A program made the translations under genes and the position numbers. From an uncultured Collinsella sp. (GTDB lineage Bacteria > Actinomycetota > Coriobacteriia > Coriobacteriales > Coriobacteriaceae): a stretch of 64,000 nucleotides of DNA. This document shows, piece after piece, positions 49,713 to 58,321 of this stretch (position 1 is the stretch's first letter; each line of letters begins with the position of its first letter). The stretch covers positions 1 to 64,000 of the forward strand of contig CABUOA010000006.1 in assembly GCA_902493145.1 (NCBI GenBank), in the 5' to 3' direction. The notes below the pieces were generated by a model. That model was given only the letters and a program-made list of their open reading frames with translations, ran no database searches and was not told the DNA's origin.

Positions 49713-50561
49713 ATGCCAAGCTGGAACATTCATATCGCTCAGACGGAGCGTTTGCTGGAGTGCACCGGCGCGCTTGCCAATAGCGTGCGCGACCGCAATG
49801 CCTTTTTGTTTGGCTGCGTGGTTCCGGATATCTTCGTGGGCTATATGGTCCCTGGTATCGCTGATCCCATTCCGTATCGCATTACGCACTTTGCAAACCC
49901 CGAGCCTATCCCTAAGCCGCGCGAGCACGAGTTCTGGGATACCTATGTGGCGCCGCTGCTCAAAGGGGCGTCTGTTGGTACGCCGGCTGCCGCGACCTCG
50001 ATCGCCGAGGAGCGCGAGCGACTCAATCGGGTGCATTATCCCCAACGCTACAAGGACGCCGAGCCGGTTGCTGGTCCCGGTGCTAGCGAGCTTTCGCTCG
50101 CGCCCGGTGACGTGGCGCAGTCGCTGCTCGATTTAACGCTGGGCGTCTGGTCGCATCTGGTGGCCGACACGGTATGGAACACGCGTGTGAACCAGTATCT
50201 GGAAGTACACGGCGGCAAGCCGTGCGAGGAATTCCGCATTAAAAAGCAGGGCGATTTTGACTGGTTTGGTAAGACGCTGGGCATCGTTTCCATTCCGCGC
50301 GCGACCAATCGCCTGTATACTGCGGCGACGCGTTTTGGTCAGTATCCCATCCATAAGGAGTATGTGCTCAAGACCATCGGCGTTATGCACGAGATTGTAC
50401 GCGAAAACCCCGGCGAGCCCGATCATCCGCCGTATCGCCTGCTAACCGAGGAGTTTTTCGATGCAACGTTTACCGAGGTCATCGAGCTGACCGAGGCGGG
50501 ATTTGCGGCTCGCGTTGCTGCTTCTGACGTTCCCGCAGTCCCCCTGATCGCTAGCTGCTAG
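49713..50561 (+). CDS. Zinc-dependent phospholipase C-like protein
   Basis: 282 residues. The start PSWNIHIAQTERLLECTGAL with FLFGCVVPDI and the later LGVWSHLVADTVWNTRVNQY resemble the all-helical zinc-dependent phospholipase C/S1-P1 fold, with several His/Asp that could hold zinc. No signal peptide, so the substrate is probably not an outside lipid; the family name should be read loosely. ATG 49713 follows GGGGGTGG. Its stop overlaps the convergent gene's stop in CTAG. Confidence 0.65.
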   Translation: MPSWNIHIAQTERLLECTGALANSVRDRNAFLFGCVVPDIFVGYMVPGIADPIPYRITHFANPEPIPKPREHEFWDTYVAPLLKGASVGTPAAATSIAEERERLNRVHYPQRYKDAEPVAGPGASELSLAPGDVAQSLLDLTLGVWSHLVADTVWNTRVNQYLEVHGGKPCEEFRIKKQGDFDWFGKTLGIVSIPRATNRLYTAATRFGQYPIHKEYVLKTIGVMHEIVRENPGEPDHPPYRLLTEEFFDATFTEVIELTEAGFAARVAASDVPAVPLIASC

Positions 50562-51631
50562 CCGGCCGGCTTGACGGCGAACAGCTCATCCCAATCGACC
50601 AATAGCTCCCGCCGCAGGGCATCTTCGGTGGTACGCTCCTGATCGGTCTTTGGGATGTAGGGGAGCCCAGCCTTTTTATGAATGAGCTCGGCGATGTTGT
50701 TAAAGCTCTTCGTGTCTTTGATTTGCTCATAGGTTATCTGGATAACGTCATAGCCCATGCTTGTGAGGGCGGTGGTGCGCTCAGCATCGGAGAGACTTGC
50801 GGCTTCGCCATCGTGGGCGGAGCGGCCTTGGCATTCCAAGATGACGCCCATGCTGTCGTTGTTGCTCTCGATGAGGATATCGGCGTAGCAGCAGGTTTTG
50901 TCATGCAGTGAGCGCGCGGCGTCGCTGAGTGGGATGCGCACGTTGTTTGCGATGTTGATGCCCATGCCGCCCTCGTTGCGGGGGAGCGAGACAAGCATAG
51001 AGGCCTGTACTTCGAAGGGCGAGGCGGTCTGCCCCGTCATGTGCTCGGCCGCCCAGCGCAGTTGTTTAACGCCGCGCAGGCCTGCAGCCTGCTTGGCGAA
51101 CGCGGCGATATCCGCCGCGCTGAGGAGCGGCGGGCGCTTCCACAAATTGGTGTCATTGCCCTTGGTGTCGACAACACGCTCCCAGCAGCAGTTGGGTGGA
51201 ATGAGCTTAAGCGAAATAGCTTCATCAAGTTGTTGTTGCGTTCGCTCGCAGGGCTTAAACACTGCAAAGGAGCCGCACATCTCGTAGCAAGCCATGAGTA
51301 GCTGGTTGCGTGAGACCTGCGTAGCAAGGCTGAGCAGCGTAAACTCGGGCGACGTGACATCAAATCCATGTTCAGTTTGCCTAAACGACCCGGGAGGCGG
51401 CTCTTGGGTCAGGAGGTGCGATTTAAACAGGCTTCGCGACCCGGATTGTGCTCGAGTGAATACAAACCTGTGAAGCGGTGCGTGAAGTAGGTCTTTTACA
51501 ACTGCATGACTTCCGAGGCCGCAACATCTGCGATCCATATTGCCAAGGCTAATGGCGGGGTAAAGCCCTAATACCTGCGGCGGGATACAGTGATAGTAAA
51601 AAGCGGATTGACCGCATAGCGTCAGGTCCAT
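50558..51631 (-). CDS. Lone PD-(D/E)XK (DUF559-like) protein, third type
   Basis: 357 residues. N-terminal region unrecognised (LCGQSAFYYHCIPPQVLGLY). The C-terminal third has the Vsr/DUF559 layout: ADILIESNNDSMGVILECQG, then HDGEAASLSDAERTTAL and SMGYDVIQITYEQI, with Asp and Glu in the active-site order. ATG 51631 follows AGGAGG, so an upstream frame extension is dropped. It shares its last bases with the gene at 49713 and has no partner gene. Confidence 0.6.
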   Translation of the reverse strand: MDLTLCGQSAFYYHCIPPQVLGLYPAISLGNMDRRCCGLGSHAVVKDLLHAPLHRFVFTRAQSGSRSLFKSHLLTQEPPPGSFRQTEHGFDVTSPEFTLLSLATQVSRNQLLMACYEMCGSFAVFKPCERTQQQLDEAISLKLIPPNCCWERVVDTKGNDTNLWKRPPLLSAADIAAFAKQAAGLRGVKQLRWAAEHMTGQTASPFEVQASMLVSLPRNEGGMGINIANNVRIPLSDAARSLHDKTCCYADILIESNNDSMGVILECQGRSAHDGEAASLSDAERTTALTSMGYDVIQITYEQIKDTKSFNNIAELIHKKAGLPYIPKTDQERTTEDALRRELLVDWDELFAVKPAG

Positions 51632-51682
51632 GATATCCTCCTGGTCGAAATGTGCTTTTGGACCGTGCGATGCCAGCGTCAA

Positions 51683-51810
51683 TTCGGAAGTATGCGGCAA
51701 AATCTGAACCCTGTGAGCAGACCTGGCTTTTGAGGCCAGTTTATCAGGCATTTTGTTGCGAAAAAACGGGGTGTGCTCGGAGGTCTCAGAATTTGCCGCA
51801 TACTTCCGAA
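51683..51810. repeat. Inverted repeat with 25-base arms, TTCGGAAGTATGCGGC
   Basis: Left arm 51683-51707 (TTCGGAAGTATGCGGCAAAA, then TCTGA) and right arm 51786-51810 (TCAGAATTTGCCGCATACTT, then CCGAA) are nearly perfect complements around 78 bases. It begins about 50 bases before the start of the gene at 50558. Between its end and the pyk terminator I see no gene. Confidence 0.7.
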
Positions 51811-51987
51811 AACGCGGTCGATCTGGCTCTTGCTAAAACGATTTAGCAGCGTCGGGTAAGGTGTGGTTTCGCCATCGGGCGAACACTTTTAGCGCTTGGG
51901 ACTTTATTTTTGGGCCTCGAAAGGTGGATTTCGCGCTTTTGGTAAAGAAATGGGTGCGTGTTTTGCCGTGTGCCGGCATTGACACAG

Positions 51988-52021
51988 AAAAAGGGCCCGG
52001 AAGGCGAAGCCTTCCGGGCCC
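51988..52021 (-). terminator. Terminator of pyk
   Basis: GGGCCCGGAAGGC and GCCTTCCGGGCCC form a perfect 13-bp stem around GAA. On the minus strand TTTTTCTG follows. Confidence 0.92.
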
Positions 52022-52052
52022 TTTACAATGCAAACATGCTTGCAAGTACGAC

Positions 52053-53513
52053 TTAACGCACCTGAGCGACGTAAGCGACGTTGGTCGAGGAGACCTTGTC
52101 TTCGAGCTGGACGCTCATGCGGGGATCGCCGGCGGTGGCGACGGTCAGATCGCCGGCCTCGACGTAGCCGAGCTCCTTAGCGGTCTCGATCGCCTTGACG
52201 ATCGTGCCGTTGACGGTGCCCTGGGTAATCTCGGCCTGGTGCGGGATAACGCCCCAGTACATGATCATCTGCTGGACGGCCCACTCGTGGCGGGAGAACG
52301 CGCAGATCGGCATGTTGGGACGGAAGTGCGAGATCAGGCGTGCGGTACGACCGGTGGTCGTCGGCACGGTGATGCACTTGGCGCCAACGGTGGTGGCCAT
52401 GTTCACAGCGGACATACCCACAACGTTGTTGACGACGCGGGTGCCGTGAGCATCGGCCGGAACCTCGAGCGGAGCGTGGGCCGGGAGGTACTTCTCGGTC
52501 TCGAGAGCAATGCTGGCCTGCATCTTGACGGCCTCGACCGGGTACTTACCGGCAGCGGACTCGCCGGACAGCATGACGGCGTCGGTGCCGTCATAAATGG
52601 CGTTAGCAACGTCGGCAACCTCGGCGCGCGTCGGGCGCGGGTTCTGCTGCATGGAGTCGAGCATCTGCGTAGCGGTGATAACGGGCTTGTAGGCCGCGTT
52701 GCACTTGGCGATGATCTCCTTCTGGATGTGCGGAACGAGCTCGGGCTTGATCTCGATGCCCAGGTCGCCACGGGCGACCATGATGCCGTCGGAAGCCTCG
52801 AGAATCTCGTCGAAGTTCTCGACGCCCAAGGCGCACTCGATCTTCGGGAAGATCGTCACGTGCTCGCCGCCGTTCTCGCGGCAAAGCTCGCGGATGCCGC
52901 GGACGGACTCGCCGTCACGGATGAAGGAAGCGGCGATGTAGTCGATGTTCTCGGTCAGGCCAAAGAGGATGTCCTGACGATCGCGCTCGGTGATGGCGGG
53001 CAGCGAGATGTTGACGTTGGGCATGTTGACGCCCTTGCGCTCGCCGATCAGGCCGTCGTTCTTAACGACGCAGGTCATGTCCTGGCCACTGACGGACTCG
53101 ACCTCGAGGGCAACCAGGCCGTCATCGATCAGGATGAGGGAGCCCTTCTCGACCTCGGAAGGCAGAGCCAGGTAGTCGAGGGAGATGTGCTCAGCGGTGC
53201 CGTGGAAATCCTCGGACGTGGGCTGAGCGGTGACGACGATCTTATCGCCGGTCTTGACGGCAACCTTCTTGCCGTCGACCAGAAGGCCGGTGCGGACCTC
53301 GGGGCCCTTGGTGTCGAGCAGGATGCCGACAGGCAGACCGAGCTCCTTGGAAATACGGCGGACGCGCTCGATGCGACCGTGGTGCTCGTCGTAGGAGCCG
53401 TGCGAGAAGTTAAAACGGGCGACGTTCATGCCCGCCTTGATCATCTCGCGGATGGTCTCGTCGCTATCGCAGGCGGGACCCATGGTGCATACAATCTTAG
53501 TGCGCTTGTACAT
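52053..53513 (-). CDS. pyk: Pyruvate kinase
   Basis: 486 residues. The catalytic barrel has RTKIVCTMGPA, NFSHGSYDEH, LLDTKGPEVRTG, FPKIECALG, IMVARGDLGIEI and ITATQMLDSM; the B domain lies between about 70 and 170; the C domain follows VPTTTGRTARLISHFRP. The extra phosphohistidine domain of some Firmicutes is absent. It makes ATP and pyruvate in the last step of glycolysis. ATG 53513 follows GGAGG. Single gene with its own terminator, divergent from the Ca2+ ATPase. Confidence 0.96.
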   Translation of the reverse strand: MYKRTKIVCTMGPACDSDETIREMIKAGMNVARFNFSHGSYDEHHGRIERVRRISKELGLPVGILLDTKGPEVRTGLLVDGKKVAVKTGDKIVVTAQPTSEDFHGTAEHISLDYLALPSEVEKGSLILIDDGLVALEVESVSGQDMTCVVKNDGLIGERKGVNMPNVNISLPAITERDRQDILFGLTENIDYIAASFIRDGESVRGIRELCRENGGEHVTIFPKIECALGVENFDEILEASDGIMVARGDLGIEIKPELVPHIQKEIIAKCNAAYKPVITATQMLDSMQQNPRPTRAEVADVANAIYDGTDAVMLSGESAAGKYPVEAVKMQASIALETEKYLPAHAPLEVPADAHGTRVVNNVVGMSAVNMATTVGAKCITVPTTTGRTARLISHFRPNMPICAFSRHEWAVQQMIMYWGVIPHQAEITQGTVNGTIVKAIETAKELGYVEAGDLTVATAGDPRMSVQLEDKVSSTNVAYVAQVR

Positions 53514-53857
53514 TCAGACCTCCATCTGACATCGTCTTGCGCTGATAGATAAACCATAAGAAATAAAACCGAGATGATTATAACGAAATGCCGACCGAAT
53601 ACCCCAAAAAATCGACCGTATGCCGAAATGGAAGTTCATTTTTTGCGGGAAAAACGGTATATGAAAAATCTTTACCAACCACTCCAACCGCTGCTATCTG
53701 GGCGATATGTCAGTTTGGCGATGTGCCGAAGAAAAAACGTTTTACCAATGTTGAGCATCACACGGTCTGCACCGTTGCGTGCGGACCATATTTCCAAACC
53801 GATTGTTTTGGCTAGACGCGTCGCTTTGGGGTACCATAGCTCCACTATCAACTGCCG

Positions 53858-53948
53858 CTCAGCACGGCAGCCTTGATGAGCCCTTGCCCTTCTCCTGGGA
53901 ATTATGATCGGGCATCAATCTGCTGAGTGGCCCGAATCCCAGGAGGGG
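53858..53948 (+). promoter_or_regulatory. Leader that can hide the ribosome site of the P-type ATPase gene
   Basis: CTCCTGGGA (53892-53900) pairs perfectly with TCCCAGGAG (53937-53945), which contains the ribosome site, and CGGGC pairs with GCCCG inside. A competing fold pairs CTCAG-GCAG-TTGAT-CCC (53858-53883) with GGGC-ATCAA-CTGC-TGAG (53911-53928) and would free the site. The rest of the 440-base divergent region, back to pyk, is AT-rich promoter DNA with no gene. Confidence 0.5.
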
Positions 53949-53955
53949 ACTCTAT

Positions 53956-56637
53956 ATGCAAAAGGAATACCTGTCCGCCGCGGCGGAGGTGCTCAGCGAC
54001 CAAGGTGTCGATGAGAACCTCGGCCTGAGCAACGACGAGGCGTCTTCGCGCCTCGCCAAGACAGGCCCTAACAAGCTCGAGGAAGCCGAGAAGACGCCGC
54101 TGTGGAAGCGTTTCTTTGAACAGATGGCTGACCCTATGGTCATCATGCTGATCGTTGCCGCCGTCATCAGTGCGCTCACGGGCATGGTCAAGGGCGAGCC
54201 CGACTTTGCCGATGTTGCCATCATCATGTTCGTCGTTATCGTCAACTCGGTGCTGGGCGTGGTCCAGGAAGCCAAGAGCGAGGAGGCCCTCGAGGCCCTG
54301 CAGGAGATGAGTGCGGCGCAGTCCAAGGTGCTACGCGACGGCAAGCTCGTGCACCTGCCGAGCGCCGAGCTCGTGCCCGGCGACGTGATCATGCTCGAGG
54401 CGGGCGACTCCGTCCCGGCCGACTGCCGCGTGCTCGAGAGCGCCACGATGAAGATCGAAGAGGCCGCGCTCACCGGCGAGTCCGTGCCCGTCGAGAAGCA
54501 TGCCAACGTGATCGAGCTCGCCGCCGGCACCGACGACGTGCCGCTCGGCGACCGTAAGAACATGTGCTATATGGGCTCCACCGTCGTGTACGGCCGCGGT
54601 CGCGCCGTCGTGGTCGGCACCGGCATGAACACCGAGATGGGCAAGATCGCCGGCGCCCTGGCCGAGGCCAAGGAAGAGCTCACGCCGCTGCAGGTGAAGC
54701 TCGCCGAGCTCAGCCGCATCCTCACCATCATGGTGATCGTCATCTGCGTCGTCATCTTTGGCGTTGACATCCTCCGCCACGGCGTGGGCAACGTCCTTAC
54801 CGATCCGACTGCCCTGCTCGACACCTTTATGGTTGCCGTCTCGCTCGCCGTCGCCGCCATCCCCGAGGGCCTTGTTGCCGTCGTGACCATCGTCCTTTCG
54901 CTTGGCGTGACCAAGATGGCCAAGCGCCAGGCGATTATCCGCAAGCTCTCTGCTGTCGAGACCCTTGGCTGCACACAGACCATCTGCTCCGACAAGACCG
55001 GTACCCTTACCCAGAACAAGATGACCGTCGTCAAGCACGAGCTCGCTGCGCCCAAGGAGAAGTTCCTGGCCGGCATGGCGCTTTGCTCCGATGCCCAGTG
55101 GGACGAGGAGCTGGGCGAGGCCGTGGGCGAGCCGACCGAGTGCGCGCTCGTCAACGACGCCGGCAAGGCTGGCCTCACCGGCCTGACTGCCGAGCATCCG
55201 CGCGTGGGCGAGGCCCCGTTCGACTCGGGCCGCAAGATGATGTCCGTGATCGTCGAGACCTTGGATGGCGAGTACGAGCAGTACACCAAGGGCGCGCCCG
55301 ACGTGGTGATCGGCCTGTGCACCCATATCTACGACGGCGACAGGGTCGTCCCGCTGACCGAGGAGCGTCGCGCCGAGCTCGTGGCCGCCAACAAGGCCAT
55401 GGCCGACGAGGCTCTGCGCGTGCTGGCGCTGGCAAGCCGCACCTACACCGAGGTCCCGAGCGACTGCAGCCCCGCTGCGCTCGAGCACGACCTGGTCTTC
55501 TGCGGCCTGTCCGGCATGATTGACCCGGTTCGTCCCGAGGTGGCCGAAGCCATCCGCGAGGCCCACGACGCTGGCATTCGCACCGTCATGATCACGGGCG
55601 ACCACATCGACACCGCCGTGGCCATCGCCAAGCAGCTGGGCATCGTCACCGATCGCAGCCATGCCATCACCGGTGCCGACCTCGATCGCATGAGCGACGA
55701 GGAACTCGACGCGCACATCGAGGACTACGGCGTGTACGCCCGCGTCCAGCCCGAGCACAAGACACGCATCGTCGAGGCTTGGAAGTCGCGCGACCAGATC
55801 GTGGCCATGACGGGCGATGGCGTCAACGACGCCCCGTCCATCAAGCGCGCCGACATTGGCGTTGGCATGGGCATCACCGGTACCGACGTCACCAAGAACG
55901 TCGCCGACATGGTACTTGCCGATGACAACTTCGCTACCATCATCGGCGCCTGCGAAGAAGGTCGTCGCATCTACGACAACATCCGCAAGGTCATCCAGTT
56001 CCTGCTTTCGGCTAACCTTGCCGAGGTCTTCTCGGTGTTTATCGCCACGCTCATCGGCTTTACCATCTTCCAGCCGGTGCAGCTGCTGTGGGTGAACCTG
56101 GTCACCGACTGCTTCCCCGCGCTCGCGTTGGGCATGGAGGACGCCGAGGGCGACATCATGAAGCGCAAGCCGCGCAACGCCAAGGACGGTGTCTTTGCCG
56201 GACATATGGGCCTGGACTGTGTGGTCCAGGGCCTTATCATCACCGTGCTGGTGCTGGCGAGCTTCTTTGTGGGCGTGTACTTTGACATGGGCTACATCCA
56301 CATCGCCGATATGATCGCCGGCAATGCCGACGAGGAAGGCGTGATGATGGCGTTCATCACGCTCAACATGGTCGAGATTTTCCACTGCTTCAATATGCGC
56401 AGCCGTCGTGCGTCGCTGTTCACCATGAAGAAGCAGAACAAGTGGCTGTGGGCTTCCGCCGCGCTGGCGCTGGTGCTGACGGTGATCGTAACCGTGCAGC
56501 CGACGCTTGCCGAGATGTTCTTTGGCCCCGTGACGCTTGAGCTCAAGGGCGTTGTCGCTGCCCTGGGCCTGGCCTTCCTGATCATCCCGCTGATGGAGAT
56601 CTACAAGGCGATCATGCGCGCGGTCGAAAAAGAGTAA
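53956..56637 (+). CDS. P-type Ca2+-transporting ATPase (P2A-like)
   Basis: 893 residues, complete. Actuator motif EEAALTGESVPVEK, M4 motif VAAIPEGLVAVVTIVLSLG, phosphorylation site CSDKTGTLTQNKM, nucleotide-binding TKGAPDVVIG, and hinge MTGDGVNDAPSIKRADIGVG are all intact. Ten membrane segments are expected; the PEGL motif and M5-M6 region (LWVNLVTDCFPALALGMED) fit the SERCA/PMR1 type. It exports Ca2+ or Mn2+ with ATP. ATG 53956 follows AGGAGGGG, which is inside a possible hairpin. Ends before the structured element at 56649. Confidence 0.92.
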   Translation: MQKEYLSAAAEVLSDQGVDENLGLSNDEASSRLAKTGPNKLEEAEKTPLWKRFFEQMADPMVIMLIVAAVISALTGMVKGEPDFADVAIIMFVVIVNSVLGVVQEAKSEEALEALQEMSAAQSKVLRDGKLVHLPSAELVPGDVIMLEAGDSVPADCRVLESATMKIEEAALTGESVPVEKHANVIELAAGTDDVPLGDRKNMCYMGSTVVYGRGRAVVVGTGMNTEMGKIAGALAEAKEELTPLQVKLAELSRILTIMVIVICVVIFGVDILRHGVGNVLTDPTALLDTFMVAVSLAVAAIPEGLVAVVTIVLSLGVTKMAKRQAIIRKLSAVETLGCTQTICSDKTGTLTQNKMTVVKHELAAPKEKFLAGMALCSDAQWDEELGEAVGEPTECALVNDAGKAGLTGLTAEHPRVGEAPFDSGRKMMSVIVETLDGEYEQYTKGAPDVVIGLCTHIYDGDRVVPLTEERRAELVAANKAMADEALRVLALASRTYTEVPSDCSPAALEHDLVFCGLSGMIDPVRPEVAEAIREAHDAGIRTVMITGDHIDTAVAIAKQLGIVTDRSHAITGADLDRMSDEELDAHIEDYGVYARVQPEHKTRIVEAWKSRDQIVAMTGDGVNDAPSIKRADIGVGMGITGTDVTKNVADMVLADDNFATIIGACEEGRRIYDNIRKVIQFLLSANLAEVFSVFIATLIGFTIFQPVQLLWVNLVTDCFPALALGMEDAEGDIMKRKPRNAKDGVFAGHMGLDCVVQGLIITVLVLASFFVGVYFDMGYIHIADMIAGNADEEGVMMAFITLNMVEIFHCFNMRSRRASLFTMKKQNKWLWASAALALVLTVIVTVQPTLAEMFFGPVTLELKGVVAALGLAFLIIPLMEIYKAIMRAVEKE

Positions 56638-56648
56638 CGTTCCTGTCC

Positions 56649-56743
56649 GGGCCCGACCGCCTGCGGGGTTTCCACAGGCACGTCCTCGCCGCTTTGCGGC
56701 TGCGGGATGTGCCCTTAGGAAACCCCTCCCGGCGGGCGGGCCC
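56649..56743 (+). repeat. Structured roughly 95-base hairpin after the Ca2+ ATPase gene
   Basis: Same plan as 46604-46698: GGGCCCGACCGCC with GGCGGGCGGGCCC, GGGGTTTCC with GGAAACCCC, GGCAC with GTGCC, and tip GCCGC-TTT-GCGGC. Several stem positions differ from the other copy on both sides so that pairing is kept. Confidence 0.7.
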
Positions 56744-56884
56744 TGCGGTATCCTTGCTGGCTTTTCTCCCGTGCGGATGAAAAGGGCTGAGGGAAAGTTT
56801 GTGAGCTGGTCGGGCTTTGCCCGGCCAGCTCTTTTTGATTTAAAATACCTGCTCAGTTTTGATTTTTGGTGCTGGGAGGCATTT

Positions 56885-58069
56885 GTGGGCAAGGCTAAGG
56901 CTAAGGCGAAGAAAAAGACGACGGGGGCGCGGGCTAAGCGCGATCGTCGTCGGAAGCTTGCGACCGAAGCCCCTGCATCTGCTGAGGAGTTGCTGGCGAG
57001 TGTACCGGGGCTTGACGCGCTGCAGGATGTTCCGGCGTTCGATGACCTGCCGGTCGATGCGGCTCAGCAGGCTGCATTTGACGACTTTTGCGCACAGGCC
57101 GAGGAGCCCGAGCAGATGCAGCTTGGCGCCGTGGTGCGCTTGGATCGTGGGTTTCCGCTGGTGGCGACTGCCGACGATACCTTCCGCGCCGAGCATGCCG
57201 TGGGATTTGCCAAGTCGCGCGGTGGGGACGAGGTCCTGCTGCCTGCCGTGGGCGATCGTGTGGCGGTGCGCCGCGCTCCCGGGCACGATATGGGCGTGAT
57301 TGAATGCGTACTGCCGCGCCGTACGAGCTTTGAGCGTTGGCGCGGCCGTGCCCGCGGAGAGCGCCAGGTGCTCTGCTCCAACGTGGGTAGCGTGCTAATC
57401 GTGCAGGCGCTCGGTGCCGGCGAGGTGCTGCTCGACCGTGTGGCGCGCTCGCTGGTGTTGGCGCTCGACTGCGATGCCGAGCCGGTGGTGGTGCTCACCA
57501 AGGCTGACCGCTGCGAGGCCGATGAGCTCGAGCGCGATCTGGACCGCGTGCGCCGTCTGGTGGGTCCGGACGTGCGCGTGATCGTGACGTCTTCTGCCGA
57601 GGGCCGCGGTCTGGACGAGGTCCGTGCCTGCGTGCCTGCCGGGAGCTGCGCCATGATTCTGGGCGAGTCGGGTGCCGGCAAGTCGACGCTGCTCAATGCA
57701 CTGCTGGGCCACGATACGTTGGCGACCGGCGGTGTGCGCGAACGCGACGACCAGGGCCGTCACACTACCGTCGCGCGCGTGATGGTGGCGCTGCCGGGCG
57801 ACGCCGGCGTGATCGCCGATGCCCCGGGTCTGCGCAGTTTGCCGCTCGTGGGTCACGAGCGGGGTCTGGCACGCGCCTTCCCCGAGATTGTCGAGGCATC
57901 GCGTGCGTGCCGGTTTGGCGACTGCACGCATACCCACGAACCGGGTTGCGCCGTTCGCGAGGCCGAGGACGCCGGGCAGATCGACAGCCTGCGTCTGGAA
58001 ACTTTCCAAAATCTGGCGTCATCCATGCGCGTGAGCGCTCAAATGCTCGATCCCGATGTCCATCTGTAA
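56885..58069 (+). CDS. rsgA: Ribosome small-subunit-dependent GTPase A
   Basis: 394 residues, longer than the usual 290-350 because of a basic N-terminal extension (GKAKAKAKKKTTGARAKRDR) and an acidic stretch up to about 75. An OB domain follows, then the circularly permuted GTPase: VVVLTKADRC (G4) before GESGAGKSTLLNALLG (G1) and ADAPGLRSLPL (G3). The zinc end has CRFGDCTHTHEPGCAV. It helps late 30S ribosome maturation. GTG 56885 follows GGGAGG. Confidence 0.93.
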   Translation: MGKAKAKAKKKTTGARAKRDRRRKLATEAPASAEELLASVPGLDALQDVPAFDDLPVDAAQQAAFDDFCAQAEEPEQMQLGAVVRLDRGFPLVATADDTFRAEHAVGFAKSRGGDEVLLPAVGDRVAVRRAPGHDMGVIECVLPRRTSFERWRGRARGERQVLCSNVGSVLIVQALGAGEVLLDRVARSLVLALDCDAEPVVVLTKADRCEADELERDLDRVRRLVGPDVRVIVTSSAEGRGLDEVRACVPAGSCAMILGESGAGKSTLLNALLGHDTLATGGVRERDDQGRHTTVARVMVALPGDAGVIADAPGLRSLPLVGHERGLARAFPEIVEASRACRFGDCTHTHEPGCAVREAEDAGQIDSLRLETFQNLASSMRVSAQMLDPDVHL

Positions 58070-58086
58070 TTGATTTTTCCTATGAC

Positions 58087-58121
58087 AGCCGTCTCCCAAC
58101 TGTTCGGGAGACGGCTTTTTT
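58087..58121 (+). terminator. Terminator of rsgA
   Basis: GCCGTCTCCC and GGGAGACGGC pair around AACTGTTC, followed by TTTTTT. Confidence 0.92.
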
Positions 58122-58192
58122 GCTGCGGAAAAGCCTCGAAACATGCAGTTTGCTGACGTGCTGACCAAAACCTTGCCACGAGCTTGACGGGC

Positions 58193-58225
58193 TGGTCAGC
58201 TTTTGGTCAGCGATTGGTTTGACAT
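58193..58225 (+). promoter_or_regulatory. Phased TGGTCAGC repeats (site C) and -35 box of the Tad operon
   Basis: Three contiguous 11-base units: TGGTCAGCTTT (58193), TGGTCAGCGAT (58204) and TGGTTTGACAT (58215). The last contains TTGACA (58219-58224), which could be the -35 box, so a bound regulator would touch RNA polymerase. An inverted copy, CTGACCAAAA, is at 58161. A -10 box is not clear. Confidence 0.55.
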
Positions 58226-58321
58226 CGAAAACCAAGATCGCGATTGCGCCGCTTTGCACTCTGGCCGCCCAGACAATGGTGGTACGGGCATTCGCCCGGC
58301 ACTGCCATGAGAGGAGCGGCC

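Noticed and set aside
51861..53552. 563-codon open frame opposite pyk
   Set aside because: Shadow of pyruvate kinase; it also runs through the pyk terminator.
54331..56892. 853-codon open frame opposite the P-type ATPase gene
   Set aside because: Antisense shadow with His/Gly/Asp-rich low-complexity sequence; the plus strand has all P-type ATPase motifs.
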